From contig NW_026570228.1 in NCBI RefSeq assembly GCF_019649055.1, forward strand, positions 124,001 through 188,000: 64,000 bases of DNA. The letters are read 5' to 3'. The position numbers and the translations under genes are program-made. The DNA is from Paramacrobiotus metropolitanus (taxonomy: Eukaryota > Tardigrada > Eutardigrada > Parachela > Macrobiotidae). Numbering within the stretch: position 1 is the first letter of the stretch; every line of letters starts with the position of its first letter. A model generated the notes under the pieces. That model saw nothing but the letters and a program-made list of their open reading frames with translations, was not told the origin of the DNA and ran no database searches. Positions 44,042 to 55,073 of this stretch are shown in pieces.

Positions 44042-47000
44042 TTATCGGACCTGCCCGACGACAGGAGGAGCCGGCGCGACGGGCCGCGGGGTGCGGCTCT
44101 TGGTTGACGGGTAGGTCTTGGGCATTCCGGAGAACCTCCCGGGTGCTGGTAGCTCGCTGATGGCGTGGAATTGGAATTTCGCTTCAAATTCTACGCAATA
44201 AAACCAAATTTCATCAGCAAAATTTTTTTTCTGAAGTATTTATACTAGAATTAAACAGTAAAAAAAAGAAAGCAATTCACCAAAAACACAAAACCATCTG
44301 AATATTATTATGACTGTTATACTTTTTTCAGAAGTTCAAATCCAAAAAAAAATTAAGAATAAACACAAAAAATATACAAAATAAAGAAACATCCTGTAAT
44401 CTGAAATAGAGTGAATAGATGATTTACAATTTTTTCAGGACTATATGCGAAAATAAGCAAAAAATTTGATTAAATACGAATAATTTCGAAAAAATCTCAT
44501 AAATCAGATAATTCACATAAACAACACCCATTTCTGGGGAAACATACGCGGGGAAATTTCCAGAGAAACACTACGAGTACTGAAACATTTCTGGGTGACT
44601 AATACAAACATTTCAGCGAAAAACTCATGAGAGAAATTAATTGTAAACATGGACAATATCCTGCGAAAAGCAAACGAAAACCATACATAAATGATAAAAA
44701 TCAAGAATAAACTTTTAACCAGTGACGATTTTTAAGACGAAAATTATGTGATCTGTAACGTTCTAGACAAAAATTTAAGAACCCACCTTGAGCAATCAGG
44801 GCCGCAGCCGATCCGCGCGGCGACCGCCCTCCCACGGGCACCGGCGGGGCCGGGGCGCCGCGCAACGTCCCCTTGCCATTTTCCACTATACCCTCGTGAT
44901 TATCCGTACGCCGCGGTGGGCGTACACTCCCGTTGTTGTGTCCCGGCAGGGAACTCAATGAAGAACTGTGCGACATCGTCACGGGCACCGGGGCCATCGG
45001 GCCGACCGGCGGCTGCGGGGTCTTGCCCATCACCGGGGGCCGCGAGGGTGGTGGGGGTTTCTGCTGCACATTGACCACCAACCCATCCACCTGGCTGCCG
45101 GGAGGTGGGGGCGGCGGCGGCCCAGTGGCCGGCCGTTGTCCGCCACGTTGACTGGGCATCCGTTCAGGAACACGCGGCGCTGGAGGGCTGGAATCCCCGC
45201 CCGATACTGCCATACTGTCCTATAGGGTTAAAATCATGCTTTCACATTTTATTCTTCATTTTATATTACTCCACAATCAAATCTCAAACGGGGATCGGGC
45301 ATGAAAGTGTGTGAAGCGAAAAGTTTTTTTAATTTGATAAGCTCAACCATTCTAAAGCGAAGGCATTACAGTTACAGATCAATAAAAAAAGGGTGAGACT
45401 ATAGGCACCCCTTTCACCCCCGTTTGCTATAGGCACCCCCTTTTGCACCCTGTTTTACTATAGGCACCCCTTTTCCGTTAGATAATTCTCGCACCCCGTT
45501 TTTATCCGCGGACTATAGGCACCCATTTTTATTTTTTTTGAGTCAGTTGAGAGCTACGCGGCAAAAGCTGAACACTTTCGTCTTTTGCTAGCGCAGGAGG
45601 AGCGTCACTTTCCTTGCCATTGCTGTCACTTTTGGAACTCGTTTCATCGTCGCTACTCCCGCTAGGGACATCATTTGCTTCCAGTGATTCGATAAAGTCA
45701 ACCAAGATTTTGCTGAAACGGGCAGACGCCGTTACGAATCGCTTAGGCGGAAGTTCTGCAAGTCTCGACATAACCGGCTTGCACACCTTTCTGGCTTCGT
45801 CCCATCTCTGCTGGGCGTTCAGCGGTTTAGACAACGGTGGATGTCGTCCTCAAACTGTTCGGCGTTCGAAAGGGTTCCCTTGTATAGTGCGCCCGTCGTC
45901 TTCATAGCTCGCGCATAGCGCGCGATACATTCTTGAGGATTCACCACTGGCTTTTTGCGTGCTGAATGTACCGCCATAATGTGGCGGCAAGTTAAACCAT
46001 ATGAACAGGCAAAGTCGCAGTCACACTCCAGTGTGTCTTGACCGGTCACCGCGAAACGTTTTTCGCTGTTTGGATTGGTAACAACATATATCCCATCCAT
46101 TACCGTTTCCACCTCGTAACTGACACGCTTCAACACAGCAAGTTGTTTGAACAGAAGACGATTGGCAAAATCATTCAGCAGGTGACCAAGTTCTTCGAAA
46201 AGTCGTTGGTGTTCTGGTGCATGTATCTTTAGTGATGTGGTGTCATGCAGATATTCAAAGTATTCTGATGACTGGATAGACTCGCATGCAAACTCATGGA
46301 CAACTCGAATACATTCAGCCAAGTGTGGTCTTGTTCGGCGGGTCATGCGAATGGCTGCCTTGACGGCTCTGAAAAATGACTCCACAAAGTTGTTTGTGTT
46401 GTTGCCAACAAGACGAAATCCCAGTCTGAATGCGAGGCTCCACATTCTCCGGCAATTGCACCAATTCTTTTGTAGGTAAGTATTCGATCATGTCTCCCGG
46501 CAGAACTTCTTCCAGGGCGTGCCACTGTTCCTCAAACTCTGCTTCCGACTTCGCATAAAGAGCGAAGTACAAATGGTTGTTGTACAACAGGCTTTCAGAT
46601 CGCCTGACTACGATTGGAACGTATCTCTTTGATACTGCTTGAAAGCAGCTTCGAATTCGGAAAACGCCGGGTGATTGTCCTTCAGGTCGTTTTCTTCGGT
46701 AGTGGTTGGGTAAACCAAGTCATTGTCAGATCGTGGATTATTTTCGGATGGGCTACTTATTACAGAACTGTCAGACATTATTATTACAGAGCTGTTTCTC
46801 CTGCAGCAACTCACATATATTACAAAAGGAACAGGCAAAAGATCCGGAGCCGGTGGTAAAATGACTTTCTTGAAAATTCTCTAAGGTCAACAAAATTCGA
46901 CCTTAAAACATAGCAACAGACAATAGGGGGTGCCTATAGCTTTCGCACACGAGGGGGTGCAGAGATTAATTAATCGAAAGGGGTACCTATAGTCTAAGTG

Positions 47001-50000
47001 GGTGCGAAAGGGGGTGCCTATAGATAACGGGGGTGAAAGGGGGTGCCTATAGCCATTTCCATAAAAAAAACGATTAACTGCAGGAAAAGACAGTAAAACG
47101 TGCACAAATAAAATAAACCGGTTGGCTAACAGTTGGACTATTTTATGTATAAAAAAAGATGAATATAACTGCAGAAAATAAATTTTAATTTCATATTTAA
47201 TATTTTCATGTTTTTAACGGCTTTTCATGTTTTTTTTTAATATCATACCGTAGAAAATTTTAAATTAAGTGCAGGTTAAGATATCACTCAGAATAATAAT
47301 TAGTAAACCAATCGAATTAAAATTTAAATTAAAACTGAAAACAGAAAAACATACAGGAAGAAGTTCGTTACTATTTAACATGCGATTAACCCCTATATCA
47401 AACAGCCAAAAATGTTGAACAATTTCCAAATAAAATAATTATTCCTTAAATTTTCGTTTCCATTTTATTTCAAAATATTTTTAAAAAACAGATGCCTAAA
47501 TTGTATCCCTACCGTCGGCAGCGAGGGACGCTGGTGTTTGACCGGCCGCGGCATGGTGGAGCTGATTCTCGGTGGTGGATTGCTGGGCAGCGGCGGCGGG
47601 GGATTTTTCGGTTTCTGCGGCGGCACGGTGGCCATCATGCTGGGGATGGGTTTCCGGTCGGAGGGGCGTTGAATGTGCAATGTCTGTGATCCACCATTGT
47701 TGTAGTTGAGACCGTTGTTGTTGAATTGCGGGGGTTTGGGCGTGGGAGCCGGTTTAGGGGTGACGGGACTGTCCTGGTTGGGCAGCTGGCGGATGTCGAG
47801 AAAACTGGGTTTGCTGGAGGCTGGCGGAGGGGCCGGCGGGGTGTTGGGGCTGAGGCGGGGCACCGGGGGCGCCGCCGTGGGGATGCTGGGCGCGCGGTTG
47901 GGTTTGGAGAAACCGGCTGCCGGTGCGGGCGGTATGAACTGGGGTGGTGATGGGAGTGATTCATCGGATGGACTGACTGTTCAACGACAGAGAAACAGTC
48001 ACCAACTTTGTGACTAATGGTTAAAAGTTTTCAAATTACAGCATCCGCAAAAGTTTTCTGCACATAACATCATCGGCATTTGCGAATATTTTTTCCTAGC
48101 TGATTTATTTTACTTATAAAGGTCATTCTTTTTTTCACCTCGCGTTTTTTTCAGCGCTGTTTTTGATACGTACAGACCACAGTGAAGATGCATCTCGCAC
48201 TTTATTTTTTCAGTTTAAATTCACCTATATAACACCACTCGTATTTACTGAATAGTTCGTTCAGAAAAATTCTAATTCAATATCATAACCCAATAAATAT
48301 CTCTGACAAAAATAAGCTATCACGATAACATTAAAAGCTGATAATATTCAACGTATACTGATAAATTTAGGCGCTAATGGCATCGTATCTATGGCATGGA
48401 AACAAAACATCGGTAGTTTACGCCCTTACTTTACGACAAATCATCTCCGAAACTGAAATATGAAGCTAATAGCTTCCAAGTTCTAACCTTTGTGTCGTTT
48501 GTGACCACCAATTATATAATGCACATAATATCATTCTAATCATCTAATGATTCCCGTAAAAAACTGAAGAAAACAAAATGTATATTTCGTTACAAACAAT
48601 GCCAGAAAAAGCCCAGCTCAGGAAGAACAAATCTGACACACAATTCAGCAATTTTTTTGTACATGGCTTGTTGGCCTTAAATTTCAACATCAACCCAGAC
48701 AGCCTAATAATGCCACTATTCTACAATATTCAACATATTTCTACGAGTGATGTTTTTAAAAGGGAAAGTAAATTTTCAGTTTCTGTACTTCCAGGGCTGT
48801 TTCCATCACAAACAAAATCCGTGCGATCATTAAATCAAATTCGTAAATTACAAAAAATCAATTCTTCATGACTGCACGTTATCTCACCTTTTTCCGCCTG
48901 TGGTCCGTTGCGTTTGCCCAGTTTGCGCTGCAGTTCATCCTGCAGGGACATGGGCGAGCCGCCCGCTGGTCGCCGCGCCGCGGTCCCCGTGCCCGCCGCC
49001 GGGGGCGGTCCGCGGGAACTTCCGGTGGAGGCTGAATCACCGGATGAGCCAGAGGCTGACGAAGCCGAGCCTGCAACGACGTGCGTGCACACCAATTTTA
49101 AACGCACAATATTTATCGCAAAACAAACACGATTACATGATAGCAACAGCCCGTATGCAAATACGGAACACGGCGACATTTATATCGGATTACAATTGCA
49201 GCTGCAACGATAAAAATTGGCAAGCCCCCGTGGCAAGCCTATAACATCAATGCCTACTTTTTCCGTTCAATTTTCGAAAATGCACGCTGCTCTGTACGGA
49301 GATAAGATAATTTTGGCATTAGCGATTACATTCCTCAGTTACTGGGTAAAGATCATGCCAAAATAAAGCCAAATAAAGACGAACAGAATACGTAGATATC
49401 TAACGGTGTCAGGTACTTCATGCTGTTTTACATCAATTTCTAAATCATGACAAAACCGCGAAATTAAATTATATAAATATATAAACTGCTGAGTGTAGTT
49501 ACTCTATATCACCAGAATACGTACAATAGTACTGTACTAGTAAACGCAAAGATCACAACATACAACACCCAAAGCTGCGGTCATTTCATTTATTCCATCA
49601 AATTACAAGCATATAAATTATAATATTATTAAAATACACAAAAAATTCAAATGTTGCTCAAAAATCGATTTAACGCTTTTAAAGCATCAACGCCGCAAGA
49701 CGTAGAAGAATATGAGATAAATAATATACAGATACTACTCGTACTCGTACAATACTGTGTATTAAGCATATAAAGATGAAGATATGTTTTGGCGAGAGCG
49801 AGCATAAAACTACCGGAAGTAAGCGATTAACCATGAAAAAAATTTTTAAAAAACGTGCAAAATAAATTTATATTTAGGACGGAAAGTCACAACTCCAGGT
49901 TGTCCCTATGCCAAAATCGGAAAATCCAGAACGCAAATTTCTCCAATTCTATTAGTCCACATTTATTTAATTTTTGCTCAGTTGGCCATTTTGTTCTTAA

Positions 50001-52069
50001 ACAAAAACAACACCCAAATCTTTTCTTGCGTTTTATTAATCTGTAAAATATAACGCGACTATTTAAAGATCAAAAAATTCGAAATGTTACGATTGCCGCG
50101 CAAAAAAACACAATCAACGCAAACAATAATCAACAACCTCCGCTACTGCTCGTAATATGGAAATAGCCGCTTTATTCTCCACAACAAACACAAACCAAAC
50201 ATCGCCACTTTCGCCAGCCACACTCCATGTTGTCCACCGTGTGTGTTAACTGTGTTTACCGTTTAGCCTCATTTTACAGCGGCGCAACAGCCCCACCACT
50301 GCGCCGTGTGTGGACAATAAAAACAGCAGCGATTAGCACATAAAGTGATATATCGGCATCCAACACACACACACACACGCATGAATTAATTTCCATCTCG
50401 CTTTCATTTTCCGCCAACTGCACTGCGCCGTGCAGAGCGCACACCTGCGGTTAGGACATTTAGGTAGCTGAAGAAAAACGACCATCGCATGACGCGTCGA
50501 TCGAGCAGCCAAGTGCCCGTCCATCGGCACGCACCACTGTCCGATTTTCCCAACCAACAGACACCACCACTGTCTTTCGCCGCGGAATACCATCGCGCCG
50601 CGGCGTGTAATTAACAATACGGTGTTGTTTAGAGATTTATACTGTCGCTACGACCTCATTCAATGTACTGCATTCTGTTTGCGCAGCGGCAAGAAAAATC
50701 GCACGAGAAAAAGTAGTTTTTGTAAAAAATCCACGGCGAAATGCTTTTGACATGGTTCGAAGCTGGTGAAGGTTTTCCGCTCGGAAACTCTGCATGCTCA
50801 TGACTAATTAAACTAAAAACCATTAAAGTTAACTACAAAAAATTGCGAGTGCGCATGCAACATATTCTTGAGTTAATTTATCTACATTTTTATTTTTCTG
50901 ATTGAAAAATTCAAAGTCTTTCGACATTTACTAGTCATGTTTTACAATTTTACAATTACCGAAAGATCGTAGAACATGGGCAAAAATGAGACATCCAGGA
51001 CAAAATTTTAAAACACTGCAAATAAAATTAAATGGAATTTTCGCGCGTTGTTATGTTAACAAATAATTTTATTTTTTAAAATCGTTGCACAGTGTCCAAA
51101 AATTATTCCGTATTTCTATTTTTTTGGAATAGCCAGAATCTGGGCTAAATCACGCTGAAATGCTGGGTTGCTTTTAAAAAAAACTTACACAATTAGGAAA
51201 TCAAAACAAACAAAAAGCATCCTTAAAAATCGAAAAAACAAACAATTATGCAACGCGACAACGGATACATATGCGTTATACAACAAAAGCAACTTCCAAT
51301 GGAAAATTATCTGTCGGATGTCGATCAAATAACACCTCGCAAAAAATATCGCCAATCAAACAGACAGACCACATAAGAGTTACCGAACAATACCATAAGG
51401 GAATGCTAAAAAAGCATTTCATGCAAAACTGACAGCAGAACAAGATTCATCATCGAATTTGACAAACATACAAGAAAAACGATAAAAAATAATTGAGTAA
51501 AAATTTTCATGAAATACAAATACTCGCATTAAATGATTAAAATGCATTAAAATCCTCTTAAAAACCCGAATTCCTTTTATTATCCTTCATGAAATTCCAA
51601 TTTACCAACACCGAAAAATGAATAAAACAACACTCTTGATTTCAAATAATAAAATTATAAAGATTTCAATTTCTGACTCAAGAGTCAAGTAAGTGTACGA
51701 GAAAACTTAGAAAAGTCAAAACTCAAAAGCAGAGAATTTGCAAGGCACAACAAACAACACAAAACCGCAGCACGCGCCTACCAGTTCCCTGTACTGCCCT
51801 ATGCTTGCACGCGCAGGTGAACGATGAATCACCCAGCACCGCCGTAATTACAGCCACCCACCTGCCACGGCTGGCGCACTGCGATCCTTGATTTCGCTCC
51901 TGTCGACTTTCTTCAGTCTGGCGCCTTTTCGGATATCCGCCATTACCATCGCTCGGTCTGTGGATGCGGCGGCAGGCTTGGCGACCGGCGGAGCGCCAGC
52001 GGAGGGGGGCGGTGGGGGACCAGGAGGTGGGGGTGGTCCGGGGGGAGGACGCGGTGGTGGTGGAGGCAT
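44042..52069 (-). CDS. WIP/verprolin-family actin regulator, five exons
   Basis: Exons on the minus strand: 52069-51862, 49070-48888, 47976-47513, 45219-44787 and 44190-44042. All have GT-AG borders and matching phases (1, 1, 0, 1), giving 478 residues. Residues 2-22 are polyproline. A WH2 actin-binding motif follows at about 38-62 (RAMVMADIRKGARLKKV). The centre is Pro-rich with profilin/SH3-type stretches (PPPPPPPGSQ, KNPPPPLPSNPPPR). The last exon carries a WASP-binding motif at about 432-446 (EAKFQFHAISELP; vertebrate WIP has a comparable F-x-FHPISDLP) and then KTYPS. WIP proteins stabilise WASP/N-WASP and bind monomeric actin, controlling Arp2/3-driven assembly in the cytoplasm. Intron 1 is 2.8 kb; intron 3 hosts a DNA transposon. 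The first ATG sits directly before the polyproline, as in WIP orthologs. Confidence 0.9.
45391..47060 (-). mobile_element. Decayed MULE-type DNA transposon in WIP intron 3
   Basis: The ends are inverted and rich in the unit CTATAGGCACCCCCTTTCAC, present in several copies at both sides (left about 45399-45535, right about 46925-47052). ATAAAAAAA flanks both sides (45382-45390 and 47061-47069), a candidate 9-bp target-site duplication, the size expected for MULEs; A-richness weakens this. The interior holds a broken transposase-like gene on the minus strand. Confidence 0.75.
45529..46838 (-). pseudogene. MULE-like transposase remnant with SWIM zinc finger
   Basis: In order on the minus strand: an acidic N-terminal frame (about 46784-46608), LYFALYAKSEAEFEEQWHAL (46587 on), and after a frame change near 46440 FRLVGNNTNNFVESFFRAVK and a SWIM finger (CDCDFACSYGLTCRHIMAVH, C-x-C...C-x-H). 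After another change near 45830 comes a C-terminal frame to 45529. GNNTNN..E..FR..K is the post-catalytic block of MULE transposases next to SWIM. The DDE catalytic half is missing and there are at least two frameshifts, so it is not active. Confidence 0.75.
49071..51861 (-). other. Intron 1 of the WIP-like gene
   Basis: AT-rich, with no coding exon or recognisable transposon. It contains a CA microsatellite at about 50361-50379. Unannotated regulatory elements are possible but not visible. Confidence 0.6.
50361..50379. repeat. CA dinucleotide microsatellite
   Basis: A (CA)n run of about eight to nine units inside WIP intron 1. Confidence 0.85.
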
Positions 52070-52458
52070 GGTGCAGTGGATAAAGGCACAACCTGACAAC
52101 CAGTCCAATGATAAAAAATCCGATAATGTGATGCGCGCAAAAAGAAGATTTTGAAAAGTCAAAATTTCAATTGGGAAAGCGCTGAAAGCTGAAAGTGTTA
52201 GAAATGGATTATTTGTAGCGATGCGAATGACACACTTTGCGTTTTGCACCAGCAAGCACATCTGACTGCGATTCACAGCCACATTAAATTTTGCTCACGG
52301 TTGCACTTACGAGCGTGGTGTAGAGAGACGAGCCTCTTATGCTCCCCGCCAACCGGTGCCGTCACTGCCAACCTGCCAGGCAGTCATAAGGTTTTTAAAG
52401 GGGATGCTCGTCTCGCCCACTTATTCCGCTCTAGCTAGCCTTTTATGGAACAATACGT
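52070..52458. promoter_or_regulatory. Upstream region of the WIP-like gene
   Basis: Lies directly before the first coding exon on the minus strand and should contain its 5' UTR, perhaps a non-coding exon, and the promoter. No TATA box is evident. Confidence 0.35.
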
Positions 52459-52866
52459 GTGCATGCTAGCTCCCTGAAAGCCGGGAGTGTCGCACAACTG
52501 GCGGAAAATTTCAAGCGGCGGAAGTACGCATTCGTCGAGGGCTTGGGCTATTTTTTCTACGCTCTGGCGGTCGAGACGTTCGGAACTTTTGGAACATCGT
52601 TTGCGGAACTGATTCGTTTTGTTGGCCGGAAGATCCGCGACGCTACAGGAGAGCCTAGATCCACGGCCTTTTTAAGACAGCGATTAAGTTTGGCTGTAGT
52701 AAGAGGAAACGCAGCAGCTGTTTTGGGTACCTTGAGTGCACATCATAAGATTTTGAATGACAATAATGATTATGGGTGTTTTTTCAATGTTTAAAATTTA
52801 ATCATTTTAATTAGTGTAAACCTGCTGAAGCATACCGATATGTGGATTGGCTGTTGCCCATTAAAT
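52459..52866 (+). mobile_element. 3' fragment of a non-LTR-type retroelement with 3' UTR
   Basis: The frame 52459-52794 encodes the last about 95 residues of the pol-like protein found complete at its C-terminus at 53.3-54.7 kb: FFYALAVETFGTFG, GEPRSTAFLRQRLSLAVVRG, NAAAVLGTLS. Then comes a tail (52777-52866) that is repeated in the intron at 41.98 kb. Everything upstream of this C-terminus is missing, as in 5'-truncated retrocopies. Confidence 0.7.
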
Positions 52867-53169
52867 GTATGTATACGTAGGAAATCCCCGGATGCTAATA
52901 ATTACAAATTCTGGTAGTTCAGACTTAACATGAATATTTTTAAACTATATTTTAATTATGGACTTATGGTAAATTTAGCTCGAATATTCCGTCAACACTA
53001 GAAATCTTACAGTCTCAATCGGAACACTCTGACCGATATGCAACGTGCTGTATATGTATTATGTACTGTACATGCAATACATACCACGATCTTTATCATC
53101 TTTTGCAGTCCCGTCATAGTATCGCAATTTTAAAAGAACATACAGCAAAACATAATAATTTTGAAGAAC
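52867..53169. other. Spacer between retroelement fragments
   Basis: AT-rich, with no feature recognised. Confidence 0.5.
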
Positions 53170-53303
53170 AGCCGAAATTCGAACAGCAAAAATTACATAT
53201 TTTTGACTATTAATAAATGATAGACTATATAGACTACATATAGACTAGAGTATCATTTATTAATAGTCCAAAATATGTAATTTCTGCTGTTCGAATTTCG
53301 GCT
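53170..53303. repeat. Inverted repeat, 53-bp arms, 28-bp loop
   Basis: 53170-53222 (AGCCGAAATTCGAACAGCAA...AATGATA) is reversed at 53251-53303 with one or two mismatches. The right arm abuts the truncated 5' end of the retroelement fragment that follows. Confidence 0.85.
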
Positions 53304-54702
53304 ATCAGCTAAAGTTCGCCAGGCTGTTCGCAGTGCCTTCCTCGAGTCTTTTCCTGACCTCCAGTGCCCGCAGTTGGAAGAACTGCAGTACCTTGGCGCT
53401 CCACTCCACGATGCTGCCGTGGCGGGGACGCTAACAACTGCGACAGCTCGAATTGCGAAAATGATACAGCGACTGAAAGTGTTACCGGCTCATCACGCGC
53501 TTTATTTATTAAAGTGCAGCATGGGACCGGTAAGAATGACCTACCAGCTACGCACCGCTCGCTGTTATCTACAGAGAGGCCTGCTGACCAAATTCGACAG
53601 TATGATTCGTGAATGCCTTTGTGCAATCACCAACGTAAACCTCACCGACATGAACTGGACTCAGGCATCACTTCCGGTTGCAGAAGGTGGCCTCGGAATC
53701 CGGAGTCTTGAGAAGCTTGCCCTTCCGGCCTTTCTGGCCTCGGCTTACTCAGTGACCCGATTGGCATCCGATATTTCCGATTTCGACCCGGAGGTGTACT
53801 GCGGTGATGCCGAAGCCGAGTGGCAGCGTGTGACCGAAGTTAACCTTCCAGCTGTAGAAGCCCGAAAGTATCAGAAAGTGTGGGATGAACCAGTTATCCA
53901 GACCTCCGTGAAGACGCTAACCGAAATTGCCCAGTCTGATATTTCCAGCCAAGCGCGGCTTTTAGGTGTTAGCACGAAGGACAACGGGGCATGGCTGGAT
54001 GCTCTACCAGCTGCATCTCTGGGTAATCTTTTGAACGATTCTGCACTACGGATTGCCGTTGGCTTGCGCTTGGGAGCACCGATTGTAACTCCGCACAGAT
54101 GCATCTGCAATGAATGGGTGGACGATCGAGGATACCATGGCTTGAGCTGCAAAAAAAGTCGAGGCCGAAAGTCTAGACACAGCAGCTTAAACGCCACGCT
54201 TAAGCGAGCCTTCGCCTCAGCCACCATTGAGACTGAACTGGAGCCTTTGGGAATTTCACCGACCAACGGCCTACGCCCGGACGGTGTCACCCTAGTGCCA
54301 TGGGAACGAGGCAAAATGTTGACATGGGATGTGACTTGTGTGTGTACGATGGCCCTCTCCCATATTGCAGCAACATCCATCCAAGCTGGCGCAGCAGCGG
54401 CACAGGCCGAACGGAAGAAAACCGCGAAGTACCAGAACATCGCCCAGGACTACCTGTTCCGTGCAGTGGGCGTGGAGACAGTAGGACCACTCGGACCGGA
54501 AGCCTCTCGGCTGATCAGCGAACTGGGCAAGATGATATGGCAGGAAACAGGCGAGATACGTGCAACTGAGTATCTGCGCCAGAGGTTCAGCATCGAAATC
54601 CAGCGTGGAAACGCCGCATCCGTCCTGGGAACGGCACCAGCCTCGGCTGATTTAGATCAAATGTTCTCAGTGATTCGGGCGCCTGTTTCTGCTGTCTGTT
54701 GA
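53304..54702 (+). pseudogene. C-terminal half of a retroelement pol-like protein with RLE-like endonuclease
   Basis: One long open frame with no start of its own (5'-truncated). It begins AKVRQAVRSAFLESFPDL, then YLGAPLHDAAV and a thumb-like helical region (LLKCSMGPVRMTYQLR). A zinc knuckle follows (CICNEW...YHGLSC), then RHSSLN, RPDGVT and WDVTC, the spacing of a restriction-like endonuclease (RPD...D). It ends KYQNIAQDYLFRAVGVETVG, then LRQRFSIEIQRGNAASVLGT. The reverse-transcriptase palm is missing. Frames of this kind are found downstream of reverse transcriptase in non-LTR-type elements of many invertebrates. Two shorter relatives lie at 52.46 and 63.42 kb. The frame is intact, so insertion may be fairly recent. 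Confidence 0.75.
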
Positions 54703-54791
54703 TGCTGTGTGACGCTCCTGTTTTTCATTTGTTTAATTGATAGACGTATTACTAAAAATTAAAGCTAAAGTTATCAATATAAATTTCGGCT

Positions 54792-54823
54792 AAAGTTATC
54801 AATATAGCTATATTGATAACTTT
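54792..54823. repeat. Perfect 32-bp palindrome
   Basis: AAAGTTATCAATATAG is followed directly by its reverse complement. A direct half copy (TAAAGTTATCAATATA) lies at about 54768. Confidence 0.85.
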
Positions 54824-54858
54824 AACTGTTAACTATAAATGTGTGATGTAATCTGAAT

Positions 54859-55073
54859 ATCTATACGTACCCGGAAGTTATACATGTTGATTAATAACTT
54901 TGGCCCGACTAACATTATTCACCGCACCCACATCCAGTCTGGTCACACAATACTGGAAAGTTGTCAAAAAGTTTAACAGCTCGGTAACATCATAGTCCAA
55001 CTTTCCAGTACTGGGTGAATCCAGACTGGATATGGATGCGGTGAACCATGTTACTTCCGGTACGTATAGATAT
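54859..55073. mobile_element. MITE-like element with inverted termini
   Basis: ATATCTATACGTACCCGGAAGT at the left is reversed at the right (ACTTCCGGTACGTATAGATA). Inside, CACCGCA(CC)CACATCCAGTC and TACTGGAAAGTTG are mirrored by CAACTTTCCAGTACTGG and CCAGACTGGATATGGATGCG. No coding capacity. An inner 30-bp phrase (GTCAAAAAGTTTAACAGCTC) recurs just outside at about 55086. Confidence 0.7.

Noticed and set aside
45396-47052. CTATAGGCACCCCC clusters as a CRISPR or satellite array
   Set aside because: Copies are inverted between the two ends and bracket a transposase remnant, so they are transposon termini.
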